Below the pieces are notes generated by a model that did not search any database, had not been told where the DNA came from, and was given only the letters and a program-made list of their open reading frames with translations. A stretch of 64,000 nucleotides of DNA from JAGTVG01 sp963699805 (GTDB taxonomy: Bacteria; Bacteroidota; Bacteroidia; Cytophagales; Cyclobacteriaceae), in the NCBI GenBank assembly GCA_963699805.1, contig CAVOVH010000005.1, positions 620,001 through 684,000 on the forward strand. Direction: 5' to 3'. Below, one piece after another: positions 17,528-26,705 of this stretch; position 1 is the stretch's first letter, and the number at the start of each line of letters is the position of its first letter. A program made the position numbers and the translations under genes.

Positions 17528-18815
17528 GATCTTTCTTGTCGTTCAAAGAGAATACCTGACACGGGTCCGGAAAAAATCATTTATTATCATGTCGATCATC
17601 GGTCCTTTATTGATTGCAAGTCTTTGGGCAATACCCATCTGGCTGGCAACCAGGGATACAGAACAGAGAACAATCGACGTGGTGGATGAATCAGGCTATT
17701 TTGTCAATAAATTTCCGGAAAACGAATCCCTGACTTTTAATTTCATCGATCTTGATATTGCCGATGCGAAAAAAAGGATGGACGAAAACAAGAATTATGG
17801 ATTATTATACATCCCCCCGATTGACATTGATCATCCGCAGGGGATCACTTTCTTCTCAGAGAAAAATCCGAGCATCGATGTCATCGGCAACCTGGAAAGA
17901 ATTATGAAAAATAATATCGAGGAAATGAAACTGATCCGTTCCTCCATTGATAAAGAAACCCTGGAAAGGCTGAAAGCAGATATTTCCATCGATACCATTA
18001 ACATGACTGAATCTGGTGAAAAAACGGGCAGTGCTGGATTGGCGACGGTGATCGGTTACATAGCTGCCATCATGATCTATTTTTTTATTTTCATTTATGG
18101 CATCCAGATTTTACGGGGCGTGATCGAGGAAAAATCTAGCCGGATCATTGAAATCATCGTTTCATCTGTCAGGCCTTTTCAATTGATGATGGGAAAAATA
18201 ATTGGTGTTGGTGCCGTCGGATTAACACAATTTTTAATCTGGATTTTTCTGGGATTCGGGATCACCACCATCGTGGGATCATATTTTAATGTGAATCAGA
18301 ATGAACCTGTAGCGGTGGCAGCAGGAATGAACGAGGCACAGGATGAGAGTGCCCAATTCGTTGCGGAAATATTCAATTCACTGGATGCCATCAATATTCC
18401 TTTATTATTGTTTGCATTTCTGTTTTATTTCCTGGGTGCATACCTGCTGTATGGATCATTATTTGCTGCGGTGGGTTCAGCCGTTGATAATGATACAGAT
18501 GCCCAACAATTTCAATTGCCCATCACCATCCCCCTCATATTTTCACTGATCGTACTGAGTGCCATCCTCAGGGAACCGGATGGCAGTTTTGCATTCTGGT
18601 TATCCATCATACCGCTTACCTCTCCGATCATCATGATGATGCGGATACCATTTGGAGTACCTTACTGGGAAATATTATTATCGATGTCACTGTTGATCCT
18701 GGGATTTATATTTACGACCTGGCTGGCCAGCAGGATTTACAGAATTGGGATTCTCATGCATGGAGCCAAGGTGAATTACCGGATACTTGGTAAGTGGCTT
18801 TTTATGAAAAACTGA
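17520..18815 (+). CDS. ABC-2 type permease (NatB-like)
   Basis: The 431-residue membrane subunit has one N-terminal transmembrane helix (about 22-45), a long extracytoplasmic loop of roughly 140 residues, and five or six C-terminal helices, including the typical GVIEEKSSRIIEIIVSSV motif just after the second helix. This is the layout of NatB/YhaP-type ABC-2 permeases. It overlaps the ATPase gene by 8 bp and forms the transporter with it. A kinase gene follows 57 bp later. Confidence 0.9.
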   Translation: MNKIFLVVQREYLTRVRKKSFIIMSIIGPLLIASLWAIPIWLATRDTEQRTIDVVDESGYFVNKFPENESLTFNFIDLDIADAKKRMDENKNYGLLYIPPIDIDHPQGITFFSEKNPSIDVIGNLERIMKNNIEEMKLIRSSIDKETLERLKADISIDTINMTESGEKTGSAGLATVIGYIAAIMIYFFIFIYGIQILRGVIEEKSSRIIEIIVSSVRPFQLMMGKIIGVGAVGLTQFLIWIFLGFGITTIVGSYFNVNQNEPVAVAAGMNEAQDESAQFVAEIFNSLDAINIPLLLFAFLFYFLGAYLLYGSLFAAVGSAVDNDTDAQQFQLPITIPLIFSLIVLSAILREPDGSFAFWLSIIPLTSPIIMMMRIPFGVPYWEILLSMSLLILGFIFTTWLASRIYRIGILMHGAKVNYRILGKWLFMKN

Positions 18816-18829
18816 TTTAATTTATTTGG

Positions 18830-18843
18830 AATTGGTACCAATT
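18830..18843. repeat. Perfect 14-bp palindrome upstream of the histidine kinase
   Basis: AATTGGTACCAATT is self-complementary and lies in the 57-bp gap between the ABC permease and the kinase gene, 29 bp before the kinase ATG. Its position suits a regulator site, but chance is not excluded. Confidence 0.35.
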
Positions 18844-18872
18844 AGGTCATTATATGGTTATTACCTGATCAC

Positions 18873-20090
18873 ATGATCCATAATCCATTCACAAACTCAA
18901 AAACTTTCGATCTTTATAGCAATAAAGGGAAATATAAATGGATCATACTATTTGTAGCTGCCATCATTGGAATTACCTCTATCCATTATACCAATTTACT
19001 CGTCACCCAGCTTAAGGACCGTGAAAAGAGACTCATCGAACTTTATGCGAATACCCTTGAATACAATGCCAATCAGAAAGACAACCAGAATCTGGGCTTT
19101 ATATTCCAGGAAATTATCGTACCGAATAATTCCATTCCCGTAATTTTAACCGATGGGAGTGGAAATCCCATTGATTACCGGAATCTCCCAATAAAATCTT
19201 CTTTTACGGAAGTCGAAAAGCAGGAATTTTTACGAAACGAACTGGAGATCATGAAAGAAGATCATGAACCCATTATGATTCGATTTGAAAATAACAACGG
19301 GATGACCTATAGCTACAATTATGTGTATTATAAGAATTCGAAATTACTGGATCAATTACGGTATTATCCTTATGTCCAGCTGTCTATCATCACCATATTT
19401 GGTGTGCTCGCCTATCTTGCCTTCAATTATTCAAAGACGGCGGAACAAAATCGGATCTGGGTGGGATTGGCCAAAGAAACTGCTCATCAGCTGGGGACCC
19501 CGATATCTTCTCTCATGGCATGGCTTGAATATTTTAAAACCGTAGAAAAGATCAGGGATCAGGAATTGGTACTGGAACTGGAAAAAGATGTAGCCAGACT
19601 TGAAATGATAACCTCAAGATTTTCGAGTATCGGATCTACACCGTTGTTAAATTACGAGGATATTCATCAGGCAGTCAGGAGTACGGTGAATTATCTCCAG
19701 AAAAGGATCTCGTCGAAAGTAATATTCAAGGTAAACGCCCTCCCGGTTGACATCCGTGCAAAAATTAATATCCCTTTATTCGACTGGGTCATTGAAAATC
19801 TTTGCAAGAATGCGGTGGATGCCATGGGGGGTGAAGGGACCATCGATATTGATATACGAAAAGCCCCGGATGGAAATGTAATGATCGATATTGCTGACAC
19901 TGGAAAAGGCATTCCCAAATCAAAATTGAGAAATGTCTTTTTACCTGGGTATACCACCAAATCCAGAGGCTGGGGACTGGGCCTTACCTTGGTAAAAAGA
20001 ATCATTGAGAATTATCACCAGGGGAAAATTTACATCAAGTCTTCGGAACCCGATGTGGGCACTACTTTCAGGATTATCCTCAAAGTCTGA
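18873..20090 (+). CDS. Membrane sensor histidine kinase
   Basis: The 405-residue protein has an N-terminal transmembrane helix (about 24-44), a periplasmic sensor region of about 130 residues, and a second helix near 170-190. There is no obvious HAMP domain: the dimerisation box follows directly, with the phospho-accepting His in AKETAHQLGTPISSL. The ATPase domain has the N box (ENLCKNAVDAM), G1 (DIADTGKGIP) and G2 (RGWGLGLTLVKRI). No response regulator is adjacent, so it is an orphan here. It may be cotranscribed with the ABC exporter. The signal it senses is unknown. Confidence 0.9.
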   Translation: MIHNPFTNSKTFDLYSNKGKYKWIILFVAAIIGITSIHYTNLLVTQLKDREKRLIELYANTLEYNANQKDNQNLGFIFQEIIVPNNSIPVILTDGSGNPIDYRNLPIKSSFTEVEKQEFLRNELEIMKEDHEPIMIRFENNNGMTYSYNYVYYKNSKLLDQLRYYPYVQLSIITIFGVLAYLAFNYSKTAEQNRIWVGLAKETAHQLGTPISSLMAWLEYFKTVEKIRDQELVLELEKDVARLEMITSRFSSIGSTPLLNYEDIHQAVRSTVNYLQKRISSKVIFKVNALPVDIRAKINIPLFDWVIENLCKNAVDAMGGEGTIDIDIRKAPDGNVMIDIADTGKGIPKSKLRNVFLPGYTTKSRGWGLGLTLVKRIIENYHQGKIYIKSSEPDVGTTFRIILKV

Positions 20091-20126
20091 ATACAAGAAT
20101 ATGAATGCCACCTTTTTATTATTAAT

Positions 20127-20158
20127 TTTGGCAAAATTGGTTTTTCAAAGTAGTTTTG
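20127..20158 (+). promoter_or_regulatory. atpD: Bacteroidota-type promoter for atpD-atpC
   Basis: TTTG at 20127-20130 and TAGTTTTG at 20151-20158 have a 20-bp spacer, an excellent match to TTTG-N19-21-TAnnTTTG. The atpD ATG is 41 bp further on. A second -7-like box, TAATTTTG, is at 20123-20130. This supports separate transcription of atpD-atpC, which many Bacteroidota keep apart from or at the head of the other ATP synthase genes. Confidence 0.7.
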
Positions 20159-20199
20159 GACAACAATTTTGAAGCACGTAAAAATTCACAAAATACATC

Positions 20200-21707
20200 A
20201 TGGCAAATATTGGAAAAGTAGCTCAGGTAATCGGACCTGTGGTAGATGTGAGTTTTGACCAAGAGGGATCTAAATTACCCAAAATATATGATGCAATGGA
20301 AGTTATCAAGCCCAGACGGTGAAAAGATCATTCTCGAATGTCAGCAGCATCTTGGAGAGGACAGGGTCCGCACAGTGGCGATGGATGGTACGGAAGGTCT
20401 GACGCGTGGAATGGATGTGGTTCATCTGGAAGTCCGATCTCAATGCCCACCGGAGAAGAGATCAGGGGAAGACTGTTTAATGTGGTCGGTGATGCCATTG
20501 ACGGTATGGAACAGCCCAAAATTACAGGTCGGCTTCCTATTCACCGATCAGCTCCCAAGTTTGAAGAACTATCCACATCAAGCGAAGTGCTCTACACTGG
20601 AATCAAAGTGATTGATCTGCTGGAGCCCTATCCCAAAGGAGGAAAAATCGGATTGTTTGGTGGTGCCGGTGTTGGTAAAACAGTTATTATCATGGAATTG
20701 ATCAATAACATTGCAAAGGCCTATCCGGGCTTATCGGTATTTGCCGGTGTGGGAGAAAGAACCAGGGAAGGGAATGACCTGCTCCGGGAAATGATTGAAT
20801 CAGGTGTTATCAAGTATGGCGATGACTTTAAAAAAGGAATGGAGAAAGGAGAATGGGATCTTTCAAAAGTAGATAAGGAGGCCTTAAAACAATCCCAGGC
20901 TACCCTGGTGTTTGGTCAGATGAATGAACCTCCTGGAGCCCGTGCCCGGGTGGCCTTATCAGGGCTCACCGTGGCCGAATATTTCAGGGATGGTGATGGT
21001 TCAGGAAAAGGAAGGGATATTCTATTTTTTATAGATAACATCTTCCGCTTTACCCAGGCAGGATCAGAGGTATCCGCCTTGCTTGGAAGAATGCCTTCAG
21101 CAGTGGGATATCAGCCTACACTGGCTTCTGAAATGGGTGAAATGCAGGAAAGGATTACTTCGACAAAAAGAGGATCCATTACTTCGGTGCAGGCTGTTTA
21201 TGTCCCTGCAGATGACCTTACTGACCCGGCTCCTGCCACTACTTTCTACTCACCTTGATGCTACTACAGTACTTTCAAGGAAAATTTCCGAACTTGGTAT
21301 TTATCCAGCTGTGGATCCACTTGATTCCAACTCCAGAATTCTCAATGCAGAGGTTCTGGGAGATGAACATTACAATACAGCCATGCGGGTAAAAGAGATC
21401 CTGCAACGGTATAAAGAATTACAGGATATCATTGCCATTCTTGGTATGGATGAACTGTCAGATGAGGACAAGGAGAGTGGTACACAGGGCAAGAAGGGTA
21501 CAACGATTTTTATCCCAGCCTTTCCATGTAGCCGAAGCTTTTACCGGAATCCCGGAGTGCTGGTCGATATAAAGGATACCATCAAAGGATTCAACATGAT
21601 CATCGATGGTAGAATTAGACCACCTGCCTGAAGCTGCTTTCAACCTGGTCGGAACCATTGAGAGTGCCATTGAAAAAGGCGAAAAATTGATTGCTGAAGC
21701 CAAATAA
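20200..21707 (+). pseudogene. atpD: ATP synthase F1 subunit beta, frameshifted as given
   Basis: AtpD is the catalytic subunit of F1. Reading across frames restores a full protein of about 501 residues: start MANIGKVAQVIGPVVDV, P-loop GGAGVGKT, VFAGVGERTREGNDL, ALLGRMPSAVGYQPTL and a C-terminus ending GEKLIAEAK. Six single-base indels break it: an extra C near 20311-20313, a lost base near 20424, extra bases near 21247, 21475 and 21617, and a lost C near 21551-21553. Protein conservation between the breaks is intact and several breaks lie in homopolymers, so I infer consensus errors and not a dead gene. Confirming reads are needed to settle it. Confidence 0.9.
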
Positions 21708-21714
21708 ACCTAAC

Positions 21715-21977
21715 ATGTTGCTGGAAATATACACTCCCGATAAAAAAGTATTTGAGGGTCAGGTGGAATCTGCTACCTTCCCGGGATCCAAAGGATGCAT
21801 TTCAGGTACTTAATAATCATGCAGCCCTCATATCAACGCTTGAAAAAGGCATGGTGATCTACAGGAATTAAAAGTGAGATCAATGAGCTTAGATCAGCGG
21901 GGAGTGTTGAAGGTGATGAACAATAAGGTGATCTGCTGGCAGAAGGGATCGTTGAGATCAATACGGATCTGACTTGA
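21715..21977 (+). pseudogene. atpC: ATP synthase F1 subunit epsilon, frameshifted as given
   Basis: This short gene follows atpD by 7 bp, as expected for atpC. It begins MLLEIYTPDKKVFEG and, after an extra base near 21796, continues AFQVLNNHAALISTLEKG, both typical of the epsilon beta-sandwich. The remainder needs several more frame changes to read through to a C-terminus resembling AEGIVEINTDLT with a stop at 21975-21977. Epsilon links the rotor to the catalytic head and restrains ATP hydrolysis. The same indel-rich patch affects atpD and the genes that follow. Confidence 0.8.
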
Positions 21978-21990
21978 ATTTTTCGATACA

Positions 21991-22770
21991 TCATTTTCCC
22001 CGAAAAGCCCGGTGGAACCGGCCAATGGGTAATCGGACCATCCTTCGTTCTTTAAAAATAGTTCCAGCAGGGTTGGGAGGCACAGGAGCGTCAGCGTCAT
22101 GTTTTCCCTTTTCACCGGATGATGAAATATAAGTTTTCGGGCATGAAGGCATATCGATTTATCCATGTTGGGAGTCTGGAATCCGTACTTTATGTCTCCA
22201 ACGATGGGACATCCAACAGCGGATAATTGGGTCCGGATTTGGTGGAATCTGCCTGTGATGAGCGTTATCTCCGCAGGAACTTAAAATTGGATACTGTTCA
22301 GGACCTATATTCAAGCTCCGCTTTTACACTCCCTCCTTTTCTCTCGAATAGGCTTTTACCAGGTTTTTCTGATGATTCTTGATGAGCCAGTGGATAAGAT
22401 TTCCCCTCCATCTCCGGTGGCATGTGTCAGGTGATTGCCCAATAGGTTTTCTCAATGGTTTTCTTTCTGAATTGTTCATTCATCCGGGTCAGGGCCTTGG
22501 AAGTCCGGGCCAGGATCACCAAGCCCACTGGCAGGTCTGTCCAGCCGGTGAACCAGTCCGAGATATACATTCCCCGGCTTTCCCGGTGTTTCTTTTATGT
22601 AATCCTTGCACTGTCGATCAAATTCTATCGTCTGTACGGTCTCCCTGTACGGGGATGCCACTGGCTTTATTGATGATCAGCAGGTGATTGTCTTCATAGA
22701 CAATATCGAGTCTCTCTTTCAATGCATTCCTCTCCTCATTTGATTTAACAGCAAAATCTAAATGGATCAT
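21991..22770 (-). pseudogene. RluA-family RNA pseudouridine synthase, frameshifted as given
   Basis: Fragments in different minus-strand frames assemble into a protein of about 260 residues: an N-terminus at 22770 (MIHLDFAVKSNEERNALKER, then VYEDNHLLIINKASGIPVQG), the catalytic motif HRLDRPASG near 22520, LVILARTSKALTRMNEQF, and C-terminal LHARKLIFHHPV near 22130. HRLDR holds the catalytic Asp of RluA/RluC/RluD enzymes, which modify uridines in rRNA or tRNA. At least four indels interrupt it. The start abuts the elbB stop codon. Which RNA it modifies cannot be told; the small size and lack of an S4 domain argue against RluC/RluD. Confidence 0.8.
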
Positions 22771-23454
22771 TTACATAAGCCGAATCATGGCTTCAATCGC
22801 CATTCTGACATTTTCCCTGATCTGTGAAATAGAAGCTTCCATCATATAGCATGGAGCTGTCACAATTTTATTTTCCTGATCGATGAGAATTTCTGTGACT
22901 TTTTTCATAACAGCTTTGGAACCGGTCTTCTCGATCCCCGTACTGATTGCATCAATGTCGTAGGGTGAAGCTTCTTCCGTGGTCCCGATTGTCAGATGAG
23001 GATGGATCGAAGTCCCTTCCAGGGCTTTGGCGATCACGGTAGGTCCCATACATAATCCACAAATGGGTTTCCCTGGATCACCATTTCATTGATCAGCCCT
23101 TTGACATCCGGCAGAATATCTCCATCTGGACCGGAAAATGCCCACTTCGTTAAGTTTTTTGCTGCGCCAAATCCACCGGGAATAACCAGTGCGTGAATCT
23201 GCTCCGAAATCGACCTCGGCCAGGTTTCTTATATTCCCTCGTGCTATTCGGGCCGATTCGATTAGAACATTCCGTTTTTCCGGCATTTCCTCTCCTGAAA
23301 TATGATTTAAAACATGGTGCTGATCGATATCAGGAGCCATACATATGGCTTCACCTTGAATCTCATCGATGGTTAAGAGGGTAAAAACAGCTTCCTGAAT
23401 TTCAGAACCGTCATAAACACCATTTCCTGATAATAAAACTCCAATTTTCATCAT
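22771..23454 (-). pseudogene. elbB: ElbB-like DJ-1/PfpI family glyoxalase, frameshifted as given
   Basis: ElbB (isoprenoid biosynthesis glyoxalase, GATase1-like) is recognisable in three pieces: MKIGVLLSGNGVYDGSEIQE at the N-terminus, then in a second frame ALVIPGGFGAAKNLTKWA, and then CGLCMGPTVIAKALEG with the nucleophile-position cysteine, to the end at 22771. Two single-base shifts, near 23195 and 23070, split it; the second is in a run where GGGAAACCC is expected. Corrected length is about 227 residues. It ends where the pseudouridine synthase begins, so they are likely one transcript. Confidence 0.85.
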
Positions 23455-23525
23455 TCATACAGTTTGATTTGCCGATGAATAAAATTGGTGGTTTATTCAT
23501 TGAATAGCAAGTAAATCCCTATCGT

Positions 23526-23765
23526 TTACGATTCAGATCTGACTTTCGAAGTAGACTTGACAAAATATTGAGGGTTGATCAACTGGTACCAGTGTTCATA
23601 TTCTTCATAGCTGATACAATCCTCTAGTTTCTCTTCATCGATCATAAGTCGGAATCTGCGAACAGATGGAATGTGTTCATCAAGGAATTCACATTGTTTT
23701 GCTGGCAAGCTGGATATCTGAACATATGCTAAGCCGGCGTAAAATATCGGTTTTACCTTTTGCAT
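23526..23765 (-). CDS. Small hypothetical protein, 79 residues
   Basis: An ATG at 23765 opens a 79-residue frame rich in aromatic and acidic residues (LEDCISYEEYEHWYQLINP). There is no signal peptide, membrane segment or known motif that I recognise. It is 71 bp upstream of elbB on the same strand, so it may head that transcript. It is intact although its neighbour is frameshifted. I do not recognise a family. Confidence 0.6.
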   Translation of the reverse strand: MQKVKPIFYAGLAYVQISSLPAKQCEFLDEHIPSVRRFRLMIDEEKLEDCISYEEYEHWYQLINPQYFVKSTSKVRSES

Positions 23766-23984
23766 TGATACGGTTTTGGCAATTTTAACACCATAATGTT
23801 GCAGGATGATTAATTCTATTTTAAGTTATTGTTATTTATCAATCCTTTCTATCCCCAAGATCAATAAAAACAAAAACCATGCTACATTGCATTATTACTT
23901 ATAAAAACACAGTTTTGCAGAAAATGGTTTGAATTTTATGGAAGTGAATTTATTTTAACCATAAACCTTTTAAAGCAGATCAGG

Positions 23985-24785
23985 ATGGAATACCAGGGCG
24001 ACTTATCCAAAATGAGGACTGAATCTGAAAATTTGGTTCAATACTATTTGCGACTTGGAGAAGATGAAATCTTTATGAATGATTTGATCGGGAAACCCAT
24101 CGAAATTCAATTCGGTGGTATCATCCATTGTGTGGCCTGTGGCAGGAAGATCAAAAAAGCATTTGGCCAGGGCTTCTGTTACCCCTGCTTCATGAATTCC
24201 CCATTAAACTCGGAATGCATCCTGAAACCTGAATTATGTCGGGCACATGAAGGAAAGGGTCGTGATCCTGTATGGGAAGAAGAAAATCATAACCAGTCGC
24301 ATTACCTATATCTTGCCCAGACAAGCGGGATCAAGGTGGGGGTCACAAGAATTACCCAGGTGCCTGCCCGCTGGATAGACCAGGGAGCCTGGAAAGCCAT
24401 CAAACTGGCATTAACCCCCCACAGATTCCTGGCCGGGATGATTGAAATTTACCTGAAAAAGAGTATTGCTGATAAAACACCCTGGCAGAAGATGTTGAAA
24501 AACGAAATAGATGAAAATCTGAATCTTCTCGAAGAAAAAAATAAAATCATTGAAAGGATGGATCCTGAATTTCAACCCTATGTCCTGAGGGATGAAAATG
24601 AAATTTATACCTTTGAATACCCGGTATTAAAATATCCGGAAGTGGTGAAAAGTATCAACCTCGATAATTCCCCTCACATTCAGTCAACTCTTATCGGCAT
24701 CCGGGGTCAATATTTGATTTTTGAGGATGAACATGTGATCAACCTGAGAAAATACAGTGGATATCAAATTACATTGGTTGTTTAA
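23985..24785 (+). CDS. DUF2797 domain protein with zinc-finger-like cysteines
   Basis: The 266-residue protein matches the DUF2797 layout. Near the N-terminus two CXXC pairs, C49/C52 (CVACGRK) and C65/C68 (CYPC), look like a zinc site, with further cysteines at 78 and 85 (SEC...LCRAHEGKGRDP). The central part contains LYLAQTSGIKVGVTR and the conserved RWIDQGA segment, which resemble GIY-YIG-like features. Function is unknown. It stands alone, with over 200 bp on each side. Confidence 0.88.
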   Translation: MEYQGDLSKMRTESENLVQYYLRLGEDEIFMNDLIGKPIEIQFGGIIHCVACGRKIKKAFGQGFCYPCFMNSPLNSECILKPELCRAHEGKGRDPVWEEENHNQSHYLYLAQTSGIKVGVTRITQVPARWIDQGAWKAIKLALTPHRFLAGMIEIYLKKSIADKTPWQKMLKNEIDENLNLLEEKNKIIERMDPEFQPYVLRDENEIYTFEYPVLKYPEVVKSINLDNSPHIQSTLIGIRGQYLIFEDEHVINLRKYSGYQITLVV

Positions 24786-25034
24786 AATCCAGCATTCCTG
24801 ATCCTGTATAATCCAGATCGATTTCCTGAATGGTTGTGCCTTTCCCAGAATCTGATTCAATTTATCTGATGATGGATTTTACATGATTGAAAGGTAGAAG
24901 GGATTGATCAGAATGAATTAAAACAGATTGGAGAACAAACATTTATGACAATTTCTTTTCAAATGAACTTGTTTTTCACGAAGTTTATTTATGCTTTTTT
25001 AAAATCAGCTTAGACCAAAAGATCTGGTTATTAA

Positions 25035-25400
25035 ATGGAAAACAAAAGAAAACTTTTGTTGAAAATTTTATACATCCATTGCTATGTAACCGATGAATCC
25101 GGCTCTGATGACATTTATTTGATGATGGATCATCAAAAGATCTGGCCTGAGGATCAGAAATTCCTCCCTGTCCAGCCAGGTCGTACACCGATTTCCGTCG
25201 AATTAAAAGGATACGAATCCGGCACTTCTATAAAAATAGAAATCTGGGATTACGATTATATAAGCAGCAACGATCTTCTCGGGACCGTATGCTTTTTAAT
25301 TGACGAACCCGGTGGACCCTATATCACTGACATGATCCAAAACCCGGAAGAAACTGAAAAAGCAAAGTACTCCATTGAATGGGAATTGGATTATTTATAA
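25035..25400 (+). CDS. Small C2-domain-like protein
   Basis: The 121-residue product reads like a single C2-type beta-sandwich: LLKILYIHCYVTDESGSDD, a middle strand set, then IEIWDYDYISSNDLLGTV, where the DYDxxSxNDxLG pattern resembles the Ca2+-binding loop of C2 domains. There is no signal peptide. C2 domains usually bind Ca2+ or membranes, but bacterial cases are poorly characterised, and this assignment is by motif only. A strong hairpin follows 4 bp after the stop. Confidence 0.7.
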   Translation: MENKRKLLLKILYIHCYVTDESGSDDIYLMMDHQKIWPEDQKFLPVQPGRTPISVELKGYESGTSIKIEIWDYDYISSNDLLGTVCFLIDEPGGPYITDMIQNPEETEKAKYSIEWELDYL

Positions 25401-25404
25401 CAAA

Positions 25405-25429
25405 GAAGGCTGCCCAAAAGGCAGCCTTC
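25405..25429 (+). terminator. Strong hairpin after the C2-like gene
   Basis: GAAGGCTGCC and GGCAGCCTTC form a perfect 10-bp stem with a CAAAA loop, starting 4 bp after the stop codon. No T-run follows; a C/A-rich, G-poor stretch does. It is probably an intrinsic terminator or 3'-end stabilising hairpin. Confidence 0.65.
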
Positions 25430-25447
25430 AACTAACCAACCAAAAAC

Positions 25448-25474
25448 TAACTAGATCCACCCAACGTCTAGTTA
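25448..25474 (+). repeat. Second hairpin in the same gap
   Basis: TAACTAGA and TCTAGTTA form a perfect 8-bp inverted repeat around an 11-bp loop, 18 bp after the first hairpin. The segment between them is almost free of G on this strand. It may belong to the same 3' structure or be a regulator site. Confidence 0.4.
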
Positions 25475-25593
25475 CACATCCCAATCAATCACCTATTAAT
25501 ACAACGATAGGACCCCTCATAATGTTATGAGAAATTCTTGATCAGTTATAAAAAAATATTGTCTTTTGTCATGCAGTTAACATATAGTGAATT

Positions 25594-26619
25594 ATGAAAG
25601 ATTTTTCCCAATCAAGAGTCTCGAAAATTTCAATTCACCAGATTGGTCCCGAAACTGACCATATCCATTTAAGCACGGCACCAGTCAAATTAATGGATCG
25701 TGACGAAAATAACCGATTGGCGGTGGCTTTACTGAAAGGATTCAACCTGGATGCTAAATACCAGTTTTCCGGGACACAACATGGTGAGGTCCCGCCGACA
25801 AAAAAACTGGTGGATGGATTTTTTCATCAACCCGGAAATTTTCATGATTTTTCCTTAGAACTCACCCGGGAGTGGATCCGTACCCAACCTGAAAATCTTA
25901 AATTCAGAGAGATGATCGTTTGTCAGTTCATGAATTTGTTGATTGAAGATGAATACATCATAGGAATTGGAATATTCCTGACAAATTCAAAAGAGCATTT
26001 CCTTAAGATTGAAAGAACTTCCGGGGATTTTTCGATCACCCTAAACGAGGGCTTAAATCTCAAAAAATTAACGGACTGTGTGCTGTTATTGCCAGGAATA
26101 GGAAATTCTCAATCCGACCTTTTCTTCAAACAAAATATGTATGATTTCGAATCACATTTTATGGTCGACCATTTCCTGAAAGCCAAACCCGTATCCAATG
26201 ATTTTTATAATACTTCCCATCAACTGAATATCCTGAAAACTTATGTCGATCATGAATTGGAGGATGAAGCTCCCCTGGAAAAAATGGATAAAATGAACCG
26301 GTCCATGGAATATTTTAAGAATCATGATCACTTTGACCAGAAGGAATTTGAATCAGCGATTTTTGATGATTCTGAGCATCAAGCAGCCTTTGAAAAATTC
26401 AGGCAACAATACGCCCAGGAAAAAGACCTTCACATTGTTGACGAATTTGACATAGCGCCCAATGCCTTAAAAAAGAAATCTCATTACATCCGTAGCGTCA
26501 TAAAACTGGATAAGAACTTTCATATCTATGTCCATGGAAACCGGCAAAATATTATCCGGGGATATGATCCCGAACGGGGAAAACATTTCTACCAGATTTA
26601 TTTTGATGAAGAAATTTAA
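25594..26619 (+). CDS. Nucleoid-associated protein (NdpA/YejK family)
   Basis: The 341-residue protein matches the 37-kDa nucleoid-associated family: an N-terminal segment (SKISIHQIGPE), a central domain with a conserved FLTNSKEHFLKIER-like strand pair, and a C-terminal part ending with a hydrophilic tail in which HYIRSVIKLDKNFHIYVHG is typical. Family members bind the nucleoid; in some genomes they sit near defence or mobile genes, but nothing of that kind is adjacent here. It has no signal or membrane segment. Confidence 0.82.
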   Translation: MKDFSQSRVSKISIHQIGPETDHIHLSTAPVKLMDRDENNRLAVALLKGFNLDAKYQFSGTQHGEVPPTKKLVDGFFHQPGNFHDFSLELTREWIRTQPENLKFREMIVCQFMNLLIEDEYIIGIGIFLTNSKEHFLKIERTSGDFSITLNEGLNLKKLTDCVLLLPGIGNSQSDLFFKQNMYDFESHFMVDHFLKAKPVSNDFYNTSHQLNILKTYVDHELEDEAPLEKMDKMNRSMEYFKNHDHFDQKEFESAIFDDSEHQAAFEKFRQQYAQEKDLHIVDEFDIAPNALKKKSHYIRSVIKLDKNFHIYVHGNRQNIIRGYDPERGKHFYQIYFDEEI

Positions 26620-26705
26620 GCATACCCAGGAAAATCCTTTTGATCACCTGAAAATACCAACCGGGTAATTTTTTTATGGGATCAGGGTTTTCCCGGTTTG
26701 AGTTT

